DNA from: Pandoraea capi
GTDB lineage: Bacteria; Pseudomonadota; Gammaproteobacteria; Burkholderiales; Burkholderiaceae
Length of the DNA stretch: 64,000 bases
Direction of reading: 5' to 3'
Assembly (NCBI RefSeq): GCF_902459735.1
Contig: NZ_CABPRV010000006.1
Coordinates: forward strand, 124,001-188,000
The notes beneath the pieces are model-generated. The model was not told where the DNA came from and did not search any database. It was given only the letters and a program-made list of their open reading frames with translations. Numbering within the stretch: position 1 is the stretch's first letter; the number at the start of each line of letters is the position of its first letter. Positions 1-15,000 of the stretch are shown here, piece by piece. The position numbers and the translations under genes were made by a program.

Positions 1-3000
1 GGCACGCCCACGCTGGGCTGGCGCTTCGACGCGACGCGTTGTTCGGACGCACTGGCGACACGGCTGCGTCGCGAGTACCTGACGTTGCTGAATGCGTTGG
101 CCGACGCCCCGGCGACCGGCCAGCGCGTGGTTGACGCACTGACCCCGAACGCCGACACGACGAACGCACTCGCGGCGTTGGGCGAGGCCGTGGCGACCGA
201 CGTCGCGACGACCCTGGTGGCCGCACGCATCGCGGCGCAGGCGCGACGCACCCCCGATGCCGTGGCGCTTGTCCTCGACGAGCGCAGCCTGAGCTTCGCT
301 GAACTCGACGCTGCGGCCAACAGGCTGGCACACCGCCTGATCGGCATGCATGTCACGCCGGAAGCGCGCGTCGGTGTCGCGATGCATCGCTCCATCGACA
401 TGGTGGTCGCGTTGCTGGCCGTCATGAAGGCAGGCGGCGCTTATGTGCCGCTCGATCCGGCTTATCCGGCGGCGCGCATCGCGCACATGATCGACGATAG
501 CGGGGTGCGCGTCGTGCTCTCACAGGCAGACGTCTCGCTGTCGTTGTCGGCGGGCGTGCAGCGTCTAGATATCGACGCGTCCGTTCTGGCCGACGGTCAG
601 CCGCTGCCGCCCGACGCGGCGTTGCACAGGGACAATCTGGCGTACGTCATTCACACGTCCGGCTCGACCGGCGTTCCGAAGGGCGTGGCGATCTCGCACG
701 GCGCGCTCACGGGCCACGTCGACGCCACCATTGCCTACGCGAAGCTCAGTGCCGCCGACCGGGTGCTGCAATTCTCGACGGTGAACTTCGACGGCTTCGT
801 CGAACAGCTTTTCCCGAGCCTGTGTGTCGGCGCGACGGTCGTGCTGCGCGGCCCGGATGTCTGGTCGAGCGACGAGTTTGTCGCGCGCGTACGCCATCAC
901 GGTGTGACGGTGGCGCACTTGCCGACGGCCTACTGGCACGCGCTGACGCAGGATCTGGCCGATAGCGCCGAATCCCTCGCGCCGCTGCGTGAATTCCACG
1001 CCGGGGGCGAAGCGATGTCCGCGCAGGCATTGCGCCGCACGCGCGCGAGCGCCGGGCTGGCGCCGGTCACGCTGATCAACACTTACGGCCCGACCGAGGC
1101 CACCATTACGGCGACGGTCTACGATGCGGCGGAGATCGGTGCCGACGCGCTGCCGTCGCTGTCGGCCTTCGTGCCCATCGGACGTGCGCTGCCGGGACGT
1201 CGGTTGTATGTCGTGTCGCCGGATCTGTCGCTCGTGGCGCGCGGTGCCCCGGGCGAACTCCTGATCGGTGGCGACCTGCTCGCGCGCGGGTATCTGAACC
1301 GCCCGGCACTCACCGCCGAACGCTTCGTACCGGACGCCTTCGAGAATGACGGCGCGCGCCTGTATCGCACCGGCGATCTGGTGCGCTGGCGTGACGATGG
1401 CGCGCTTGATTATCTCGGTCGCATTGACCATCAGATCAAACTGCGTGGCTACCGGATCGAACCGGGCGAAATCGAAGCCGCGCTGACGGCGCAGGCAGGC
1501 GTGCGGGAAGCCGCTGCGATCGTGCGCACGGACGGCGCCCGCACGCGTCTGATTGCCTATGTGGGCCGTGAGCCATCGCAAGCCGTGGACGGCGGCCGAC
1601 TGCGCGAGGCGCTCGCCAACGCGCTGCCCGACTACATGGTGCCCGAGACGGTCGTCGTGCTCGACGCCCTGCCGCTCACCCCGGGCGGCAAGGTCGATCG
1701 CGTGGCGCTGCCGGACCCCGGAGCCGCCGTCACGGCGTTTGAAGCCCCGCAGGGCGAGACCGAGCGCGTGCTTGCCGACTTGTGGCAAACGGTGCTGGGC
1801 GTCCCGCAAGTGGGGCGTCACGACAACTTCTTTGCACTGGGCGGCGATTCGATCCTGAGTCTGCAAGTCGTGGCGCGTGCCCGTCAGAAGGGGCTGTCGT
1901 TGTCGCCGAAGCAACTCTTCTCGGCGCCGACGCTCGCCGCGCTGGCCGCGGTGACGACACCGGCCGAGGCCGGTGCCGCACGCGTGACGACCGACGACGC
2001 GCCGGGCGACCTGCCGCTGTTGCCGATCCAGCGGGCGTTCTTCGCTACCGGCATGGCCAACGTGCATCACTGGCATCAGGCCTTGCTGCTCACGCCGGCG
2101 GAGCCGCTGGACGCGCAGGCGCTGCGTCAGGCGTTGGCAAGCGTCATCGCGCTTCATGCCTCGCTGCGTCTTCGCTTCACATCTGACCTCACACCTGACG
2201 CCGCACAGGCCAGCGGATGGCGTCAGTCGTATGCGGCGTTCGACCGCGAAGCCGCGCAGGCGGTGCTGTGGACGAGGACTGTCGCGAGCGCCGACGAGAT
2301 CGAAGCCGTCGGCAACGAAGCGCACGCCAGCATTCATCTTACGCACGGGCCGATCTTGCGCGCCGTGCTCATCACGCTGCCGGACGCCAGCCAGCGCCTG
2401 CTGCTCAGTGCGCATCACCTGGCGGTCGATGGGGTGTCCTGGCGCATCCTGCTTGGCGACCTGCGTGCGGCATACGACGCATGGCGCGCCGGGCGCGCAC
2501 CGGCGCTGCTCTCGGTGGGCACGAGCTATCGCTCGTGGGCCGAACGTCTGGCGCAAGGGGCGTCGCGCGAGGCGCAACGCGCCGAGCTGCCGTACTGGAC
2601 GGGCATTCGCGGTGCAACGCATCTGCCGGTGATGAACGACAGCGCCGTGGCGCTGGCGGCGGACCTGACCCGGGTCGAACGCCGATTCGATCGTGACGTG
2701 ACGCGACACCTTCTGCAAGACGCAGGCGTGGCCTATCGCACGCAGACGGCCGAGCTGCTGCTCGTTGCCGTGGCGCGTGCCCTGCACTCGTGGGTGGACG
2801 CCCCGGCGAATGTGTCGACGCAGGTGCCGACGCCTCTGTCGAACTACGTCATTGCACTCGAAGGGCATGGACGCGAGCCGTGGAGCGACGACGTCGATCT
2901 GTCGCGTACGGTCGGGTGGCATACGAGCCTGTACCCGTTTGCCGTTCAGGCGCAGGGTGAGCTTCGCGACGCCATTCTGCGTACGAAGTCGGCGTTGCGT

Positions 3001-6000
3001 GCAGTGCCGCAACGTGGTCTTGGCTTCGGCGTGATGCGCTGGCTGGGCGACGACGCGACCCGCGAGGCGCTCGCCGAAGTGCCGGTGCCGAGCGTTGTCT
3101 TCAACTATCTGGGGCGTTTCGACGGTGCGCTGGGGCAGGATTGGCAGCAAGCCGGGGAACCGCTCGGACAGACCGTCGCCGGCGATACGCCGCTCTCGCA
3201 TGACCTCAGCATCGACGCCAAGGTCGTGGACGGCGCGTTGAGCGTGGCCTTGTCGTTCAGCGCGCGACGTCTGGCGAAGGCGGACGTCGAAGCGCTGGCT
3301 GCTGCCATCGACCGCGAACTGTCGGCTGTCGTCGCACATTGTCTCGATGAGCACGCCGCCGGCGTGACGGCGGACGATTTCCCGCTCGCCGCACTGGACG
3401 AGGCAACGCTCGCAAGCCTGCCCCTGCCGTGGCGCGACGTCGACGATCTCTACCCGTTGGCGCCAATGCAGGCGGGCCTGCTGTTCCACGCCATGGTCGA
3501 CGGGCAGGGCGGGGCGTACCTGAATCAGATGCGTGTCGATATCGACGGACTCGATCCGGCGCGTTTCGAAGCGTCGTGGCAGGCCGTATGTGCGCGTCAC
3601 GAGATGTTGCGCACGGGCTTCGTGGCTACTGGCAGCACGCTGCTGCAATGGGTGGCCCGCAAGGCGCCCGTGCCGTTCCTGCATCACGACTGGCGTGAGC
3701 GTACGACGTCGCTGGCGGTCGCGCTGGATGCCCTGGCGCTCGCACAGCGCGAGCAGCCTTTCGATCTCGCCACGCCGCCGCTGCAACGTGTCGCCCTCGT
3801 GCGCACCGGCGCGTCGACGTATCACCTGATCTGGACCTGCCACCATCTGCTGCTCGACGGCTGGAGCACGTCGCGCCTGATCGGCGACGTCATGCGCCAC
3901 TATCGCGGCGAATCCGCAGCGGCTCAGACGGCCTCGTCAGCGACGTTCCGCGACTATGTCGCCTGGCTTGTCGCACAACGCCAGCACGATGCCGGTGGCG
4001 CGAATGCGTTCTGGCGCAAGACGCTCGGCGGCCTCGACAGCGCGACGCGTCTCGCACCTCGTGAATTGCCCGGTGCGCAGGCGCGCGAGGATTTCGCGAC
4101 GGAAGTCTCTGAACTCGATGCCGACACCGTCAGCCTGTTGAATGCGTTCGCCGCACGTGAACACATCACCGTCAACACGCTTGCGCAGGGCGCGTGGGCG
4201 TTGATGCTGCATCAGGCGACGGGGCATGCCAGCGTGGCGTTCGGCACGACCGTGGCGGGGCGTCCTGCGTCGCTGCCCGGCGCCGAGACCATCGTCGGTT
4301 TGTTCATCAACACGGTGCCGGTCGTGAGTCACCGCCCACTTCGCGATGCGGCGGGCGACTGGCTGCGTGACTTGCAGGCACGGCGTGCCGAGGCGGCCGA
4401 CTTCGAACACACGCCGCTGCACGACATTCAACGCGTGGCGCCGCTCAGCGGTTCGCTGTTCGACACGCTGTTCGTCTTCGAAAACTTCCCGGTCGACGGC
4501 GCGCTTGCGCAGGCGTCTTCGCACGGTCTGACGCTCTCGGGGGCAAGCACCGACGAATCGACGCATTACCCGCTCGCCGTTACGGTCGTGCCGGGCGCGG
4601 CGTGGCGCATTCGCTGGAGTTACCGCACGCAGGGGTTCTCGCGCGAGGAAGTGCTCACGCTCGCGACGCGCTTCGCCCGCACGTTGCGCGCGCTGGCCAG
4701 CGAAGGTTCGCAGGCGGCGGCCGATGCGCTGCGCCTGAGCGCCGACAAGGCCATGCAGATCGCGGCCCTCGGTGCGCCGCAGTCGCAAGCCGTGTCGACG
4801 TTGGCACAGCAGGCGTTGTGCCTGCACGAACGTATCGCGGCGAACGCGCGTCGTGCACCGCAGGCCCCGGCGCTGCGCGACGGCGAGACGGTCGTCACCT
4901 ACGGCGAGCTCGATGCGCAGGCGAATCGCCTCGCGCACCGCCTGCTCGCCGTGGGCATCGGCGCGGAGTCGCGCGTCGGTATCGGCATGACACGCTCGCC
5001 GCAGATGATCGTGGCCATGCTCGCAACGCTTAAAGCCGGTGCGGCCTACGTGCCGGTCGATCCGGCCTATCCGGCCGAGCGGCTGTCGTATCTGATGACC
5101 GACTCGGGCATGCGCTGCCTGCTGACCCGCGCGGGTGACCGCGAGCTGTTGCCGGTGCCGGACGGTTTGCCTGTGGTCGACATCGACCACGAGGCGGGTG
5201 ACACGGACACCGTGGAAGCGGCAGAAGCCCCGACGATCAAGGTCGATGCGCGGCAGCTTGCCTACGTGATCTACACGTCGGGCTCGACCGGCAGGCCGAA
5301 GGGGGCGCAGCTCACGCATGCCAACGTCATGCGATTGCTTGATCGCACGCAGGCGCGCTTCAGGTTCGGTGAGCAGGACGTCTGGACGCTGTTCCACTCC
5401 TTCGCCTTCGACTTCTCGGTGTGGGAAATCTTCGGCGCGCTGTGCTACGGCGGCAAGCTGGTCATCGTGCCGCACGCGGTCTCACGCTCGCCCGCCGAGT
5501 TCGCGACGTTATTGCGCGAGACCGGTGTGACGGTGCTGAACCAGACCCCGTCGGCGTTCCGTCAACTGCTGCAAGTGCCGTCGATGTATGGGGACGGCCT
5601 GCGCCTGCGCACGGTCATCTTCGGGGGCGAGGCGCTGGAAGTGCGCGCGCTCGCACCGTGGTTCGCGCATTACGGCGATCGCGGTCCGGCCATGGTCAAC
5701 ATGTACGGCATCACGGAGACGACGGTCCACGTCACGGCCCGTGAGATTACGTCCCGGGACATCGGGGCGGAACGCAGTCCTGTGGGGCGTCCGATCGACG
5801 ACCTCGGGCTGTACGTGCTCGACGCGTGGGGCGAACTCGCGCCGGTCGGCGTGCCCGGCGAGCTGCATGTCAGCGGTGAAGGGCTGGCGCGAGGCTATCT
5901 GGGCCGTGCAGCCCTCACGGCCGAGCGCTTCGTGCCGAATCCGTTTGCCCAGGACGGTGAGCGTCTCTATCGCACGGGCGATCTGGCAAGCTGGACCGAT

Positions 6001-9000
6001 GACGGCGAACTCGTCTACCTCGGTCGTATCGACCAGCAGGTCAAGATTCGCGGCTATCGCATCGAGCTTGGCGAGATCGAAGCACAACTGCTGCGCGTGC
6101 CGGGCGTGACGGATGCGGCGGTGATCGCCGTGGGCGGCACGGCGGACGCGCGTCTGCACGCTTATGTGTGCGGCGCGTCGGCGCTCGACGGGGCATCGGT
6201 CCGCACGGCGCTGGCGCAACATCTGCCCGACTACATGGTGCCTGCGAGCGTGAGCGTGCTCGCCACGCTGCCGCTGACCACCAACGGCAAGCTCGATCGC
6301 GCGGCGCTGCCTGCGCCCGAGGCGCAGCATGCGGGCGGTCCCGCACCGCAGGGACGGACCGAGCTGGCGCTGGCCGAAATCTGGGCCGACTTGCTTGGCG
6401 TGCCGACGGTCGGTCGCAACGACAACTTCTTTGATCTCGGCGGCGATTCAATTCTGGTGCTCAAGGTCGCGGCACGCGCCGCACAGGCGGGGATCGTCCT
6501 CACGGCGCGCCAGTGCTTCGAGGCCACGACGCTGGCGGCACTGGCCGCTGCGGCCGATGCGACGGACAGGTCCGAGGCGTTCGATGCGTCCGGTGCGCCA
6601 GTGGGGGACACCGCGCCTTCGCCGATCCTTCGTCTGACGGATCGTCATCATCTGCCGTTGTCTCACGCGCAGCAACGCTTGTGGTTCCTCTGGCAGTTGC
6701 AGCCGCAAAGCACGGCGTATCACGTGGGCGGCGCATTGCTCATGCGCGGCGCGTTCGACGCCGAGGCGGCGCGCAAGGCGTTTGGTTCGCTCGTCGAGCG
6801 GCATGAAGCCTTGCGGACGACGTTCGCGATGTCGCCGCGAGGTGAAGCCACGCAGGTCGTGCACGACACGCTGGCGTGCGCTTTCGAGCATCGCACCGGC
6901 GACGAAGCCAGTGCTCGTGCGTTTGCCTTGCAATGGATGGGCGAGCCGTTCGATCTCGTCAATGGCCCGCTGCTTCGCGTAGGTGTGGTGAGCATGGCGC
7001 AAGACGCGCACGTGCTCGTCGTGGGCATGCATCACATCGTGTCCGACGGCTGGTCGATGGATATCCTGCTGAGCGAGTTCGTCGACGCCTATCGCGCCGC
7101 CCTCGCGGGCGAAACGCCCGACTGGACGCCGTTGCCGGTGCAGTACGCCGACTATGCCGTCTGGCAGCGCGGCTGGCTCGAACACGGCGCGCGTGAGGCG
7201 CAACTGGCCTGGTGGCGCGATGCGCTCGACGCTGCGCCGGGCAAGCCGCAGCCGGTGCTTGATCTGCCGACCGACCGCGCGCGTCGCACGCTTGGCGACT
7301 ATCACGCGGCGCGTGTGTCGTTCGCACTGCCTGCGGACGTATCGACGGGGGTGCGGGCACTGGCCCGGCGCTTCGGTACCACGCCGTATGTGGTGTTGCT
7401 CGCCGCGTTCCAGGCGTTGCTGCATCGCCATACGCAGCAGGACGACATTCGCGTCGGAGTGCCGGTCGCCAACCGCGAGCGCACTGAGATGTCCGGCGTG
7501 ATCGGGTTGTTCGTCAATACGCAGGTCCTGCGTGCGCAACTTGGCCCGCGCGTCACGGCGGCCGAACTGATTGCGCAGATCGACGAGCGCGCCCGTCAGG
7601 CACGCCTGCATCAGGATTTGCCGTTCGACGCGCTGGTCGACGCGCTTCAGCCGGAACGCAGTCTGTCGCACACACCGCTGTTCCAGGTCATGTTCAATCA
7701 CGAGCGCGACGACCGGCGGGCACTGGCGCAACTGCCGGGCGTGCGGGTGGAGCCGTTTGCGCTGGACATGGGCGAAGCGCAGTTCGAACTCTCGCTCACG
7801 ACCAGCGAGTCGCCCGAAGGGGCGATCCACGCCGACCTCGACTACGTGCGCGAGCTGTTCGACGCGGCGAGCGCGCAGCGACTGGCCGACCAGTACGCGC
7901 GACTGGTGTCCGGCTTTGTCCAGACCCCGGATTGCGCCATCGGCGAGATCGCGCTGCACGATGCGCAGGGTCTTGACGCGCTGATCGGCTGGGGGCGTAA
8001 CGGTGACGGCCAGACGCACGCGGCCCCGGTGCATGAAACGATTGCCCGTCAGGCGGCGGCAACGCCGCACGCGCTCGCCGTCATTCTCGACGACGCGCGT
8101 CTGACATACGGCGAGCTGGACGCGAGAGCGAATCGTCTTGCCCAGCATCTGATCGCCGTGCATCAGGGCCGGGGCGAAGCGCGCGTGGGCATTGCCATGC
8201 GTCGCTCGCTCGACCTCGTGGTCGCGGTCCTTGCCGTGTTCAAGTCGGGGGCGGCCTACGTGCCGCTTGACCCGGACTATCCGGCATCGCGACTGGCGGA
8301 CATCGTCACGGACAGCCGTCTGGCGGCGATTCTCGCCCATGCCGATGTGCTCGACCGGCTGCCCGCGGATCTCGCATTGCCGGTGTTGTGTGTCGACACG
8401 CTGGATCTCGATGCGCGCGACGGTGTAGCGACGAGCGCGCCGGACGTGCGCATTCATCCCGAGCAACTGGCCTACGTGATTCACACGTCGGGATCGACCG
8501 GCAAGCCGAAGGGCGTGGCGATATCGCACGGCGTACTTGCGCGTCACGTGGACGTCTCGGCGCGTTTTGCCGGAATCACGGCAGCCGATCGCGTGCTCCA
8601 GTTCTCGACGATCAACTTCGATCCGTTCGTGGAGCAACTGCTGCCCTCGCTCTGTCTGGGCGGGACGGTGGTGCTGCGCGGGCCTTCCGTATGGAGCGCT
8701 GCGGAATTCCGCGCGCAGGTCCGGCAGCACGGCATCACCGTGGCCGATCTGCCGACGGCCTACTGGCAGATGGTCACGCGGGAACTGGGCGATGACGACG
8801 CGTTTGCCGGGCTTCGCGAAGTGCATGCGATGGGCGAGGCCATGCCGCTGGAGGCGTTGCGGCAATGGCGCGCGAGCCGCGCGTTCGGCGGCGTGCGTCT
8901 GCTCAATACCTATGGCCCCACGGAAGCGGCGGTGACGGCGACGCTGTTCGACGCGTCTGCCGCCGAAATCGATTCGCTGCCCGCGCTGGTGCCGATCGGC

Positions 9001-12000
9001 GTGCCGCTGGGGCAGCGCGCGTTGTATGTGGTCGACGCCGATTTCCAACTGGTGCCGGCCGGCGCCATCGGCGAACTGATGATCGGGGGCGACCTGCTGG
9101 CGCGAGGCTACCTGAATCGTCCGGATCTGACGGCCGATCGTTTCGTGCCCGATCCGTTCGGTGAGCACGGTGCACGGCTGTATCGCACCGGCGACCGGGT
9201 GCGCTGGCGCGCCGATGGCCAGCTCGAATACCTGGGACGCACCGATCATCAGATCAAGATTCGCGGGTTCCGGATCGAGCCGGGCGAGATCGAGGCGGCG
9301 CTGCTCGCGCAGCCCGGTGTCGGTCAGGCGGTGGTGCTGGCGCGCGACGTCGACGGTGTGACACGTCTGATCGGCTATATCACGCCGGTGGCCGGTTGTA
9401 CCCGTGATACGGAGCCGATGCTCGACGCCGAGGCGCTGCGTCTGGCATTGGGCACGACGCTCCCGGACTATATGGTGCCGTCCGCCCTCATGGTGCTGGA
9501 GACGATGCCGCAGTTGCCCAACGGCAAGCTCGACCGTCATCGGTTGCCGGTGCCGTCGTTCGCAGCGCAGGCATTTGAAGTGCCGCAAACGGCGCTCGAA
9601 CAAACGTTGGCGGATCTCTGGCAGGAGGTGCTCGCTGAAGGGCGTGCCGACACCGCGAGCGCATTGCGCGTAGGCCGTCACGACAACTTCTTCGCCATCG
9701 GCGGCGATTCGATTCAGATTCTCAAGATCGTGGCACGTGCGGCAGGGCGCGGGATCTCGCTTTCCCCGCGTCAGATGTTCGAGTCGCAGACGGTGGCGGC
9801 GCTGGCGACGTCCGTATCGAGCATGCAGGGCGGCGCACTGACTCCGGTCAGGCCACTTGCGCCACTCGCAGACCGCTCGTCGTTGCCCCTTCCGCTTCCC
9901 GCGTCGCATGCACAACGTCGCATGTGGGTGCTCTGGCATCTCGATCCGCAAAGCAGCGCATATCACATTGCCGACACTGTCCGGATTCGTGGCGCGCTCG
10001 ACATGGCGGCGCTCCAGACGACGTTCGACGCCATCGTGGCTCGCCACGAGAGCCTGCGAACGACGTTCGGACAGGGGGCAGGGGACGATGTGCTCCAAAT
10101 CGTGCACGCGGCCGCGCCGGTGACGATCGAGCGCACGACGCTCGACGTGGACGCGGCGCGCGAGTGGGCGGCGGCGTTCATGGCGCAGCCGTTCGATCTC
10201 ACGCAGGGGCCGTTGCTGCGCCTCGCGCTGGTCTCGCTCGGCGAGCAGGATCATCTGCTGGTTGTGGCGATGCATCACATCGTCTCGGACGGCTGGTCGA
10301 TCGACGTCATGCTCGACGAGTTCACGACGGGCTATGCCGCCGCGCTCGCAGGCGACGCCCCGGCGTGGCGCGCCTTGCCGGTGCAGTACGCCGACTATGC
10401 GACGTGGCAGCGCGACGTGCTGAACGACACCGAGCGCGAGCGCCAACTGGCTTACTGGCGTGAAGCGCTCGACGACCGCGCGCAGGTGCTGGCGTTGCCG
10501 ACGGATCGTCCGCGAAACACGAGCGGGCGCTATCGCGCGGCGCGTCTGCCGGTGGCATTGCCGCCGGCGCTCGCGGCGCAGGTCGCCGCGTTGGCGCGTC
10601 GCCATGAGACGACCGTGTTCACGGTGCTGCTGGCGGCGTTCCAGACGATGCTGCATCGCTATACCGGTCAGCAAGCGATTCGGGTCGGGGTGCCGGTGGC
10701 GAATCGGGAACACGCCGAAGTGCAGGGCCTCATCGGTCTGTTCGTCAACACGCAGGTGCTGGGCGTGCAGATCGACCCGCGCATGACGCTCGAAGCGCTG
10801 CTGGTGCAGGCGCGTGAGCGCGTGAGCGGTGCGCAACGGCATCGCGATCTGCCTTTCGACGCGCTGGTCGAAGCGCTGCAACCCGAGCGCAGCCTCGTGC
10901 ACGCGCCGCTGTTCCAGGTGATGTTCAACTTCGAGCAGGAGAGCCGCCGTGCGCTGCAATCGCTGCCGGGGCTGATCACGGAGCGCTTCGACGCGGTCGA
11001 GCAGGCCGCGCAGTTCGATCTGACGCTGAACTTGCGCAGCGCGCCGGATGGCCTCATCGACGGCAGCTTCCAGTACGCACGGGAGTTGTTCGATGAGGCA
11101 AGCGTCGCGCGCTTCATGACGCATTACCTTGCGGTGCTGACGGCGTTCGTCACGTCGACGGGCGCGGCGGTGGGGGACATCACGCTGGCCGACGACTCGG
11201 AAGTCGAACGCCTGCGTCGCTGGGGCGAAGGCGACAGCACGGCATCGGGTGCGTTCGCGCAGACGGCCGTGCACGCCGCCATCGCCGCGCAGGCCGCGCG
11301 TACGCCGTCGGCGCTGGCGCTGATGCTCGACGACGCGCACCTGACCTATGCCGAGCTGGACGCCAGAGCGAACCGTCTCGCGCAACGTCTGGGCCACGCG
11401 GGCGTGAAGCCCGACACGTGCGTGGGCATTGCCATGACGCGCTCGCTCGACATGATCGTCGCCATGCTGGCCATCCTCAAGGCCGGTGCGGCGTATGTGC
11501 CGCTGGACCCGGATTACCCGATGGCGCGCCTGACGTACATGATTGAAGACAGCGGCATCCACCTGCTGGTGACTGACGCCGCCGTCGCGGGCAAGTTGCC
11601 CGCACTGACGCGGTTGCCGGGCGTCGCGGTGGTGAACGTCGATATCGCTGAGTCGTCGGCAAGCGCTGTGACGTCTGACGCCCCGTCGGTGTCGGACCTC
11701 CCGCAACGCCTGGCGTACGTGATCTACACGTCGGGGTCGACCGGGCAGCCGAAGGGCGTGGGTATCGCGCACGCAGCGCTTTCCGGCCATATCGATGCGA
11801 CGATTCGCTACGCGCGTCTGACGCCGTCGGATCGCGTGCTGCAATTCTCGACCGTGAACTTCGACGGCTTTGTGGAGCAGCTTTTCCCGCCGCTGTGTCT
11901 GGGCGCGACGGTGGTCATGCGGGGCCCCGACCTCTGGACGACCGATGAATTCGTCGCCCGGGTGGCCCGTCATGGTCTGACGGTGGCGCACTTGCCCACG

Positions 12001-15000
12001 GCCTACTGGCACGTGCTCACGCAGGATCTTGCCGATCGCGGCGCCTCGCTTGCACCGTTGCGGGAGTTCCACGCGGGCGGCGAAGCGATGTCCGCACAGG
12101 GCTGGCGGCGCACGCAGGCAAGCCCGGCGCTCGCCCCGGTCACGCTGATCAACACCTATGGGCCGACCGAAGCGACCATCACCGCAACCGTCTACGACAC
12201 AACGTCGGTGACCGAAGCGACCGCTGCGACGTTCCCGGGCACGGTGCCGATCGGGCGTCCGTTGCCGGGGCGCAGCGTGCAGGTCGTCGCACCGGACATG
12301 ACGGCGGTGCCGCAGGGCGCTGTCGGCGAACTGGTCATCGGCGGCGATCTGCTGGCGCGTGGTTATCTGGGCCGTGCGGCGTTGACGGCCGAGCGCTTCG
12401 TGCCGGACCCGTCGCGTACCGACGGGGGCCGCTGCTATCGCACCGGTGACCTCGTGCGCTGGCGTGCCGACGGTCAGCTCGACTATCTGGGACGTATCGA
12501 CCAGCAGGTCAAGATTCGCGGCCTGCGTATCGAACTTGGCGAAGTGGAAGCCGCCTTGCTGGCGCTCACGGGCGTTCGCGAGGCGGTGGCGTCGGCGCTC
12601 GCAACCCTCGCCGGTGAAGACAAGCGACTCGTGGCATGGGCTACGGCGGAGGCCGGTGCCGTGCTGGACGTGCCCGCGTTGCGCTCGGCCCTCGCCGCCA
12701 CGCTGCCGGCCTACATGGTGCCGGAGGTGCTCGTCGTTCTTGATGCGCTGCCCATGACACCGGGCGGCAAGGTCGATCGCCGGGCGCTGGTGCTGCCGTC
12801 GGCTGATACTGCACCAGATGCTCAGGCGGCGCACGTCGCGGCGCCCGTGGGCGAGACGGAAATCGCGCTGGCGGCGCTGTGGCAATCGCTGCTCGATGTG
12901 CCGACGGTCGGTCGCGACGACAACTTCTTCGCGCTCGGCGGTCACTCGCTCAAGGCGTTGCAGCTCGTCTCGCGTGTGAAGTCGACGCTGGGTCGTGAGA
13001 TGGCGCTGCGCGACGTCTTCGCCACGCCGACGCTCAGCGCGCTCGCGCAGCAGTTGGCGCGTGCGCCGCGTATCGCGGCTGAAACCCCGACTCTCGTTCG
13101 TGTGCCGCGCACCTCGCGCATGCCGCTGTCGCCCACGCAGTACCGTCTTTGGCTGGCCGACAAGCTCGCCAGCCCGGATGACGCGGCGTCGTACACGCTG
13201 GCAACAGCCATGCGGGTGCAGGGCGCGTTCGATGTCGACACCGCGCGTGCCGCCATGGCGTGGCTCGTCGCTCGCCATGAGGTGCTGCGCACGAGCTATC
13301 CGGACGACGACGGCGTGCCGTATGCACGCATCGCGTCGCAGGGTGAAGCGGACATCGATGTCGTCGATCTGGAAGGACGAACCGCATCGGCGCAGGAAGC
13401 CGCTGTGGCCGAGGCCATCGCTGCGCAGTCTCGGCATCGCTTTGGACTGGCGAGCGGCCCGCTTGCCCGGATTCGCCTGCTGCGTCTGTCGTCGAACGAC
13501 CATGTCGTGCTGTTCGCCGTGCATCACATCATTGCCGACGGCTGGGCCATGAGCGTGCTGGTGAGCGAGTTCGCCTCCGCTTACTCGGCGGTGCGTGATG
13601 GACAGGTATCCGGGAAAGCACCGGTTTTCTCGACGACGTCGGAGCTGTCCGCGCCGCAGACGAATCGCGTGGAGTACGTGGACTACGCGGACTGGCAGCG
13701 CAAGGCACTGGACGGGGCGTCCGGCGAGGCGTTGCGCACGTACTGGCGCGATGCACTGCGCGATGCGCCGGCAGCGCTGCGTCTGGACACCGATCACGCG
13801 CGCCCGGAGGCGACGTCTACCGCAGGCGCGGGTGTGCCATTCACCCTGCCGAAGCATCTCGACGCGCCGCTGCGCACATTTGCGCAGCGTCACGGGACGA
13901 CGGCGTCGAGCGTGCTGCTCGCGAGCTATCAGGCGTTCCTGCATCGACTGACCGGCATGGACGATCTGGTGGTGGGCGTGGATTCGGCAGGGCGAAACGA
14001 CGTCGCGCTCGAATCGATGCTGGGCTTTTTCGTCAACGTGCTGCCGGTGCGCTCGCGCTTCGCGGCGAATGGCGCGTCGTTCGCGGCGCTCACCCGCCGC
14101 ACGCATGACGCCATGCTCGGCGCCATCGCTCACGAGGCGCTGCCGTTCGAGCGCATCGTCGAGGCCAGCGGCGTGGCGCGCGAGCCGGGCCGTAGTCCGC
14201 TGGTGCAAACCCTCTTCGTCATGCAGAACACGCCGCGCGGCGCGCTCGCCATCGACGGTCTGCGTATCGACCCGATCGGCCAGCCTACCGCGTCGTCGAA
14301 ATTCGACATGGCGCTGTTCATGCATGAAACCCCGCTCGGCTTTGCCGGCGAATGGGTGTTCGCAACCGATCTGTTCGTGCACGCAAGCATCGAACGCTTC
14401 GTTGCCACCTGGCTCAAGCTTCTGGAGACCTATCTCATGGAACCCGACAATCCGACGAACGAGACCACGCCGGTGTCCGACGCCGCGCGAACGCGAGACG
14501 CCGCCCGCGCCGCGAAGCTGGAAAAACTCGACAAGCTGGGTGCCCTCGGTGGCGCACGCCGCACGGCGCGTGCAGCCTCCGGCGCTGCGGTTGGTCGGGA
14601 CGGCACTACCGCCGCGCCGGACTTTCAGGTCCGCGTCACGCCGATGCAGGCGGGCACGGGCTTCCCGGCGTTGATCGAGCCGTTGCACGCCGATCTCGAC
14701 CCGTTCGTCTGGGCGGCACGCCATCGCGAACAGATTGACCTCTGGCTCGCCCGACACGGCGGTCTGTTGCTGCGTGGCTTCGCCATCGAGGGGCCGCGTC
14801 AGTTCGAGCGCTTCGTTGAGGCGATCGTGCCGGAGCTTTACGGCGATTACGGCGATCTGCCGAAGAAGGAGGAGGGTGAGAGGACGTACCGCTCCACGCC
14901 CTATCCCGAAAAGGAAATGATCCTCTTCCACAACGAAAGCTCGCATCTGGAGCAATGGCCGCGCAAGCAGTGGTTCTTCTGCGAATTGCCTTCGCAGGTC

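Noticed and set aside
565-3900. A 1111-codon minus-strand frame
   Set aside because: Same shadow effect opposite the first module of NRPS-1; no recognisable protein.
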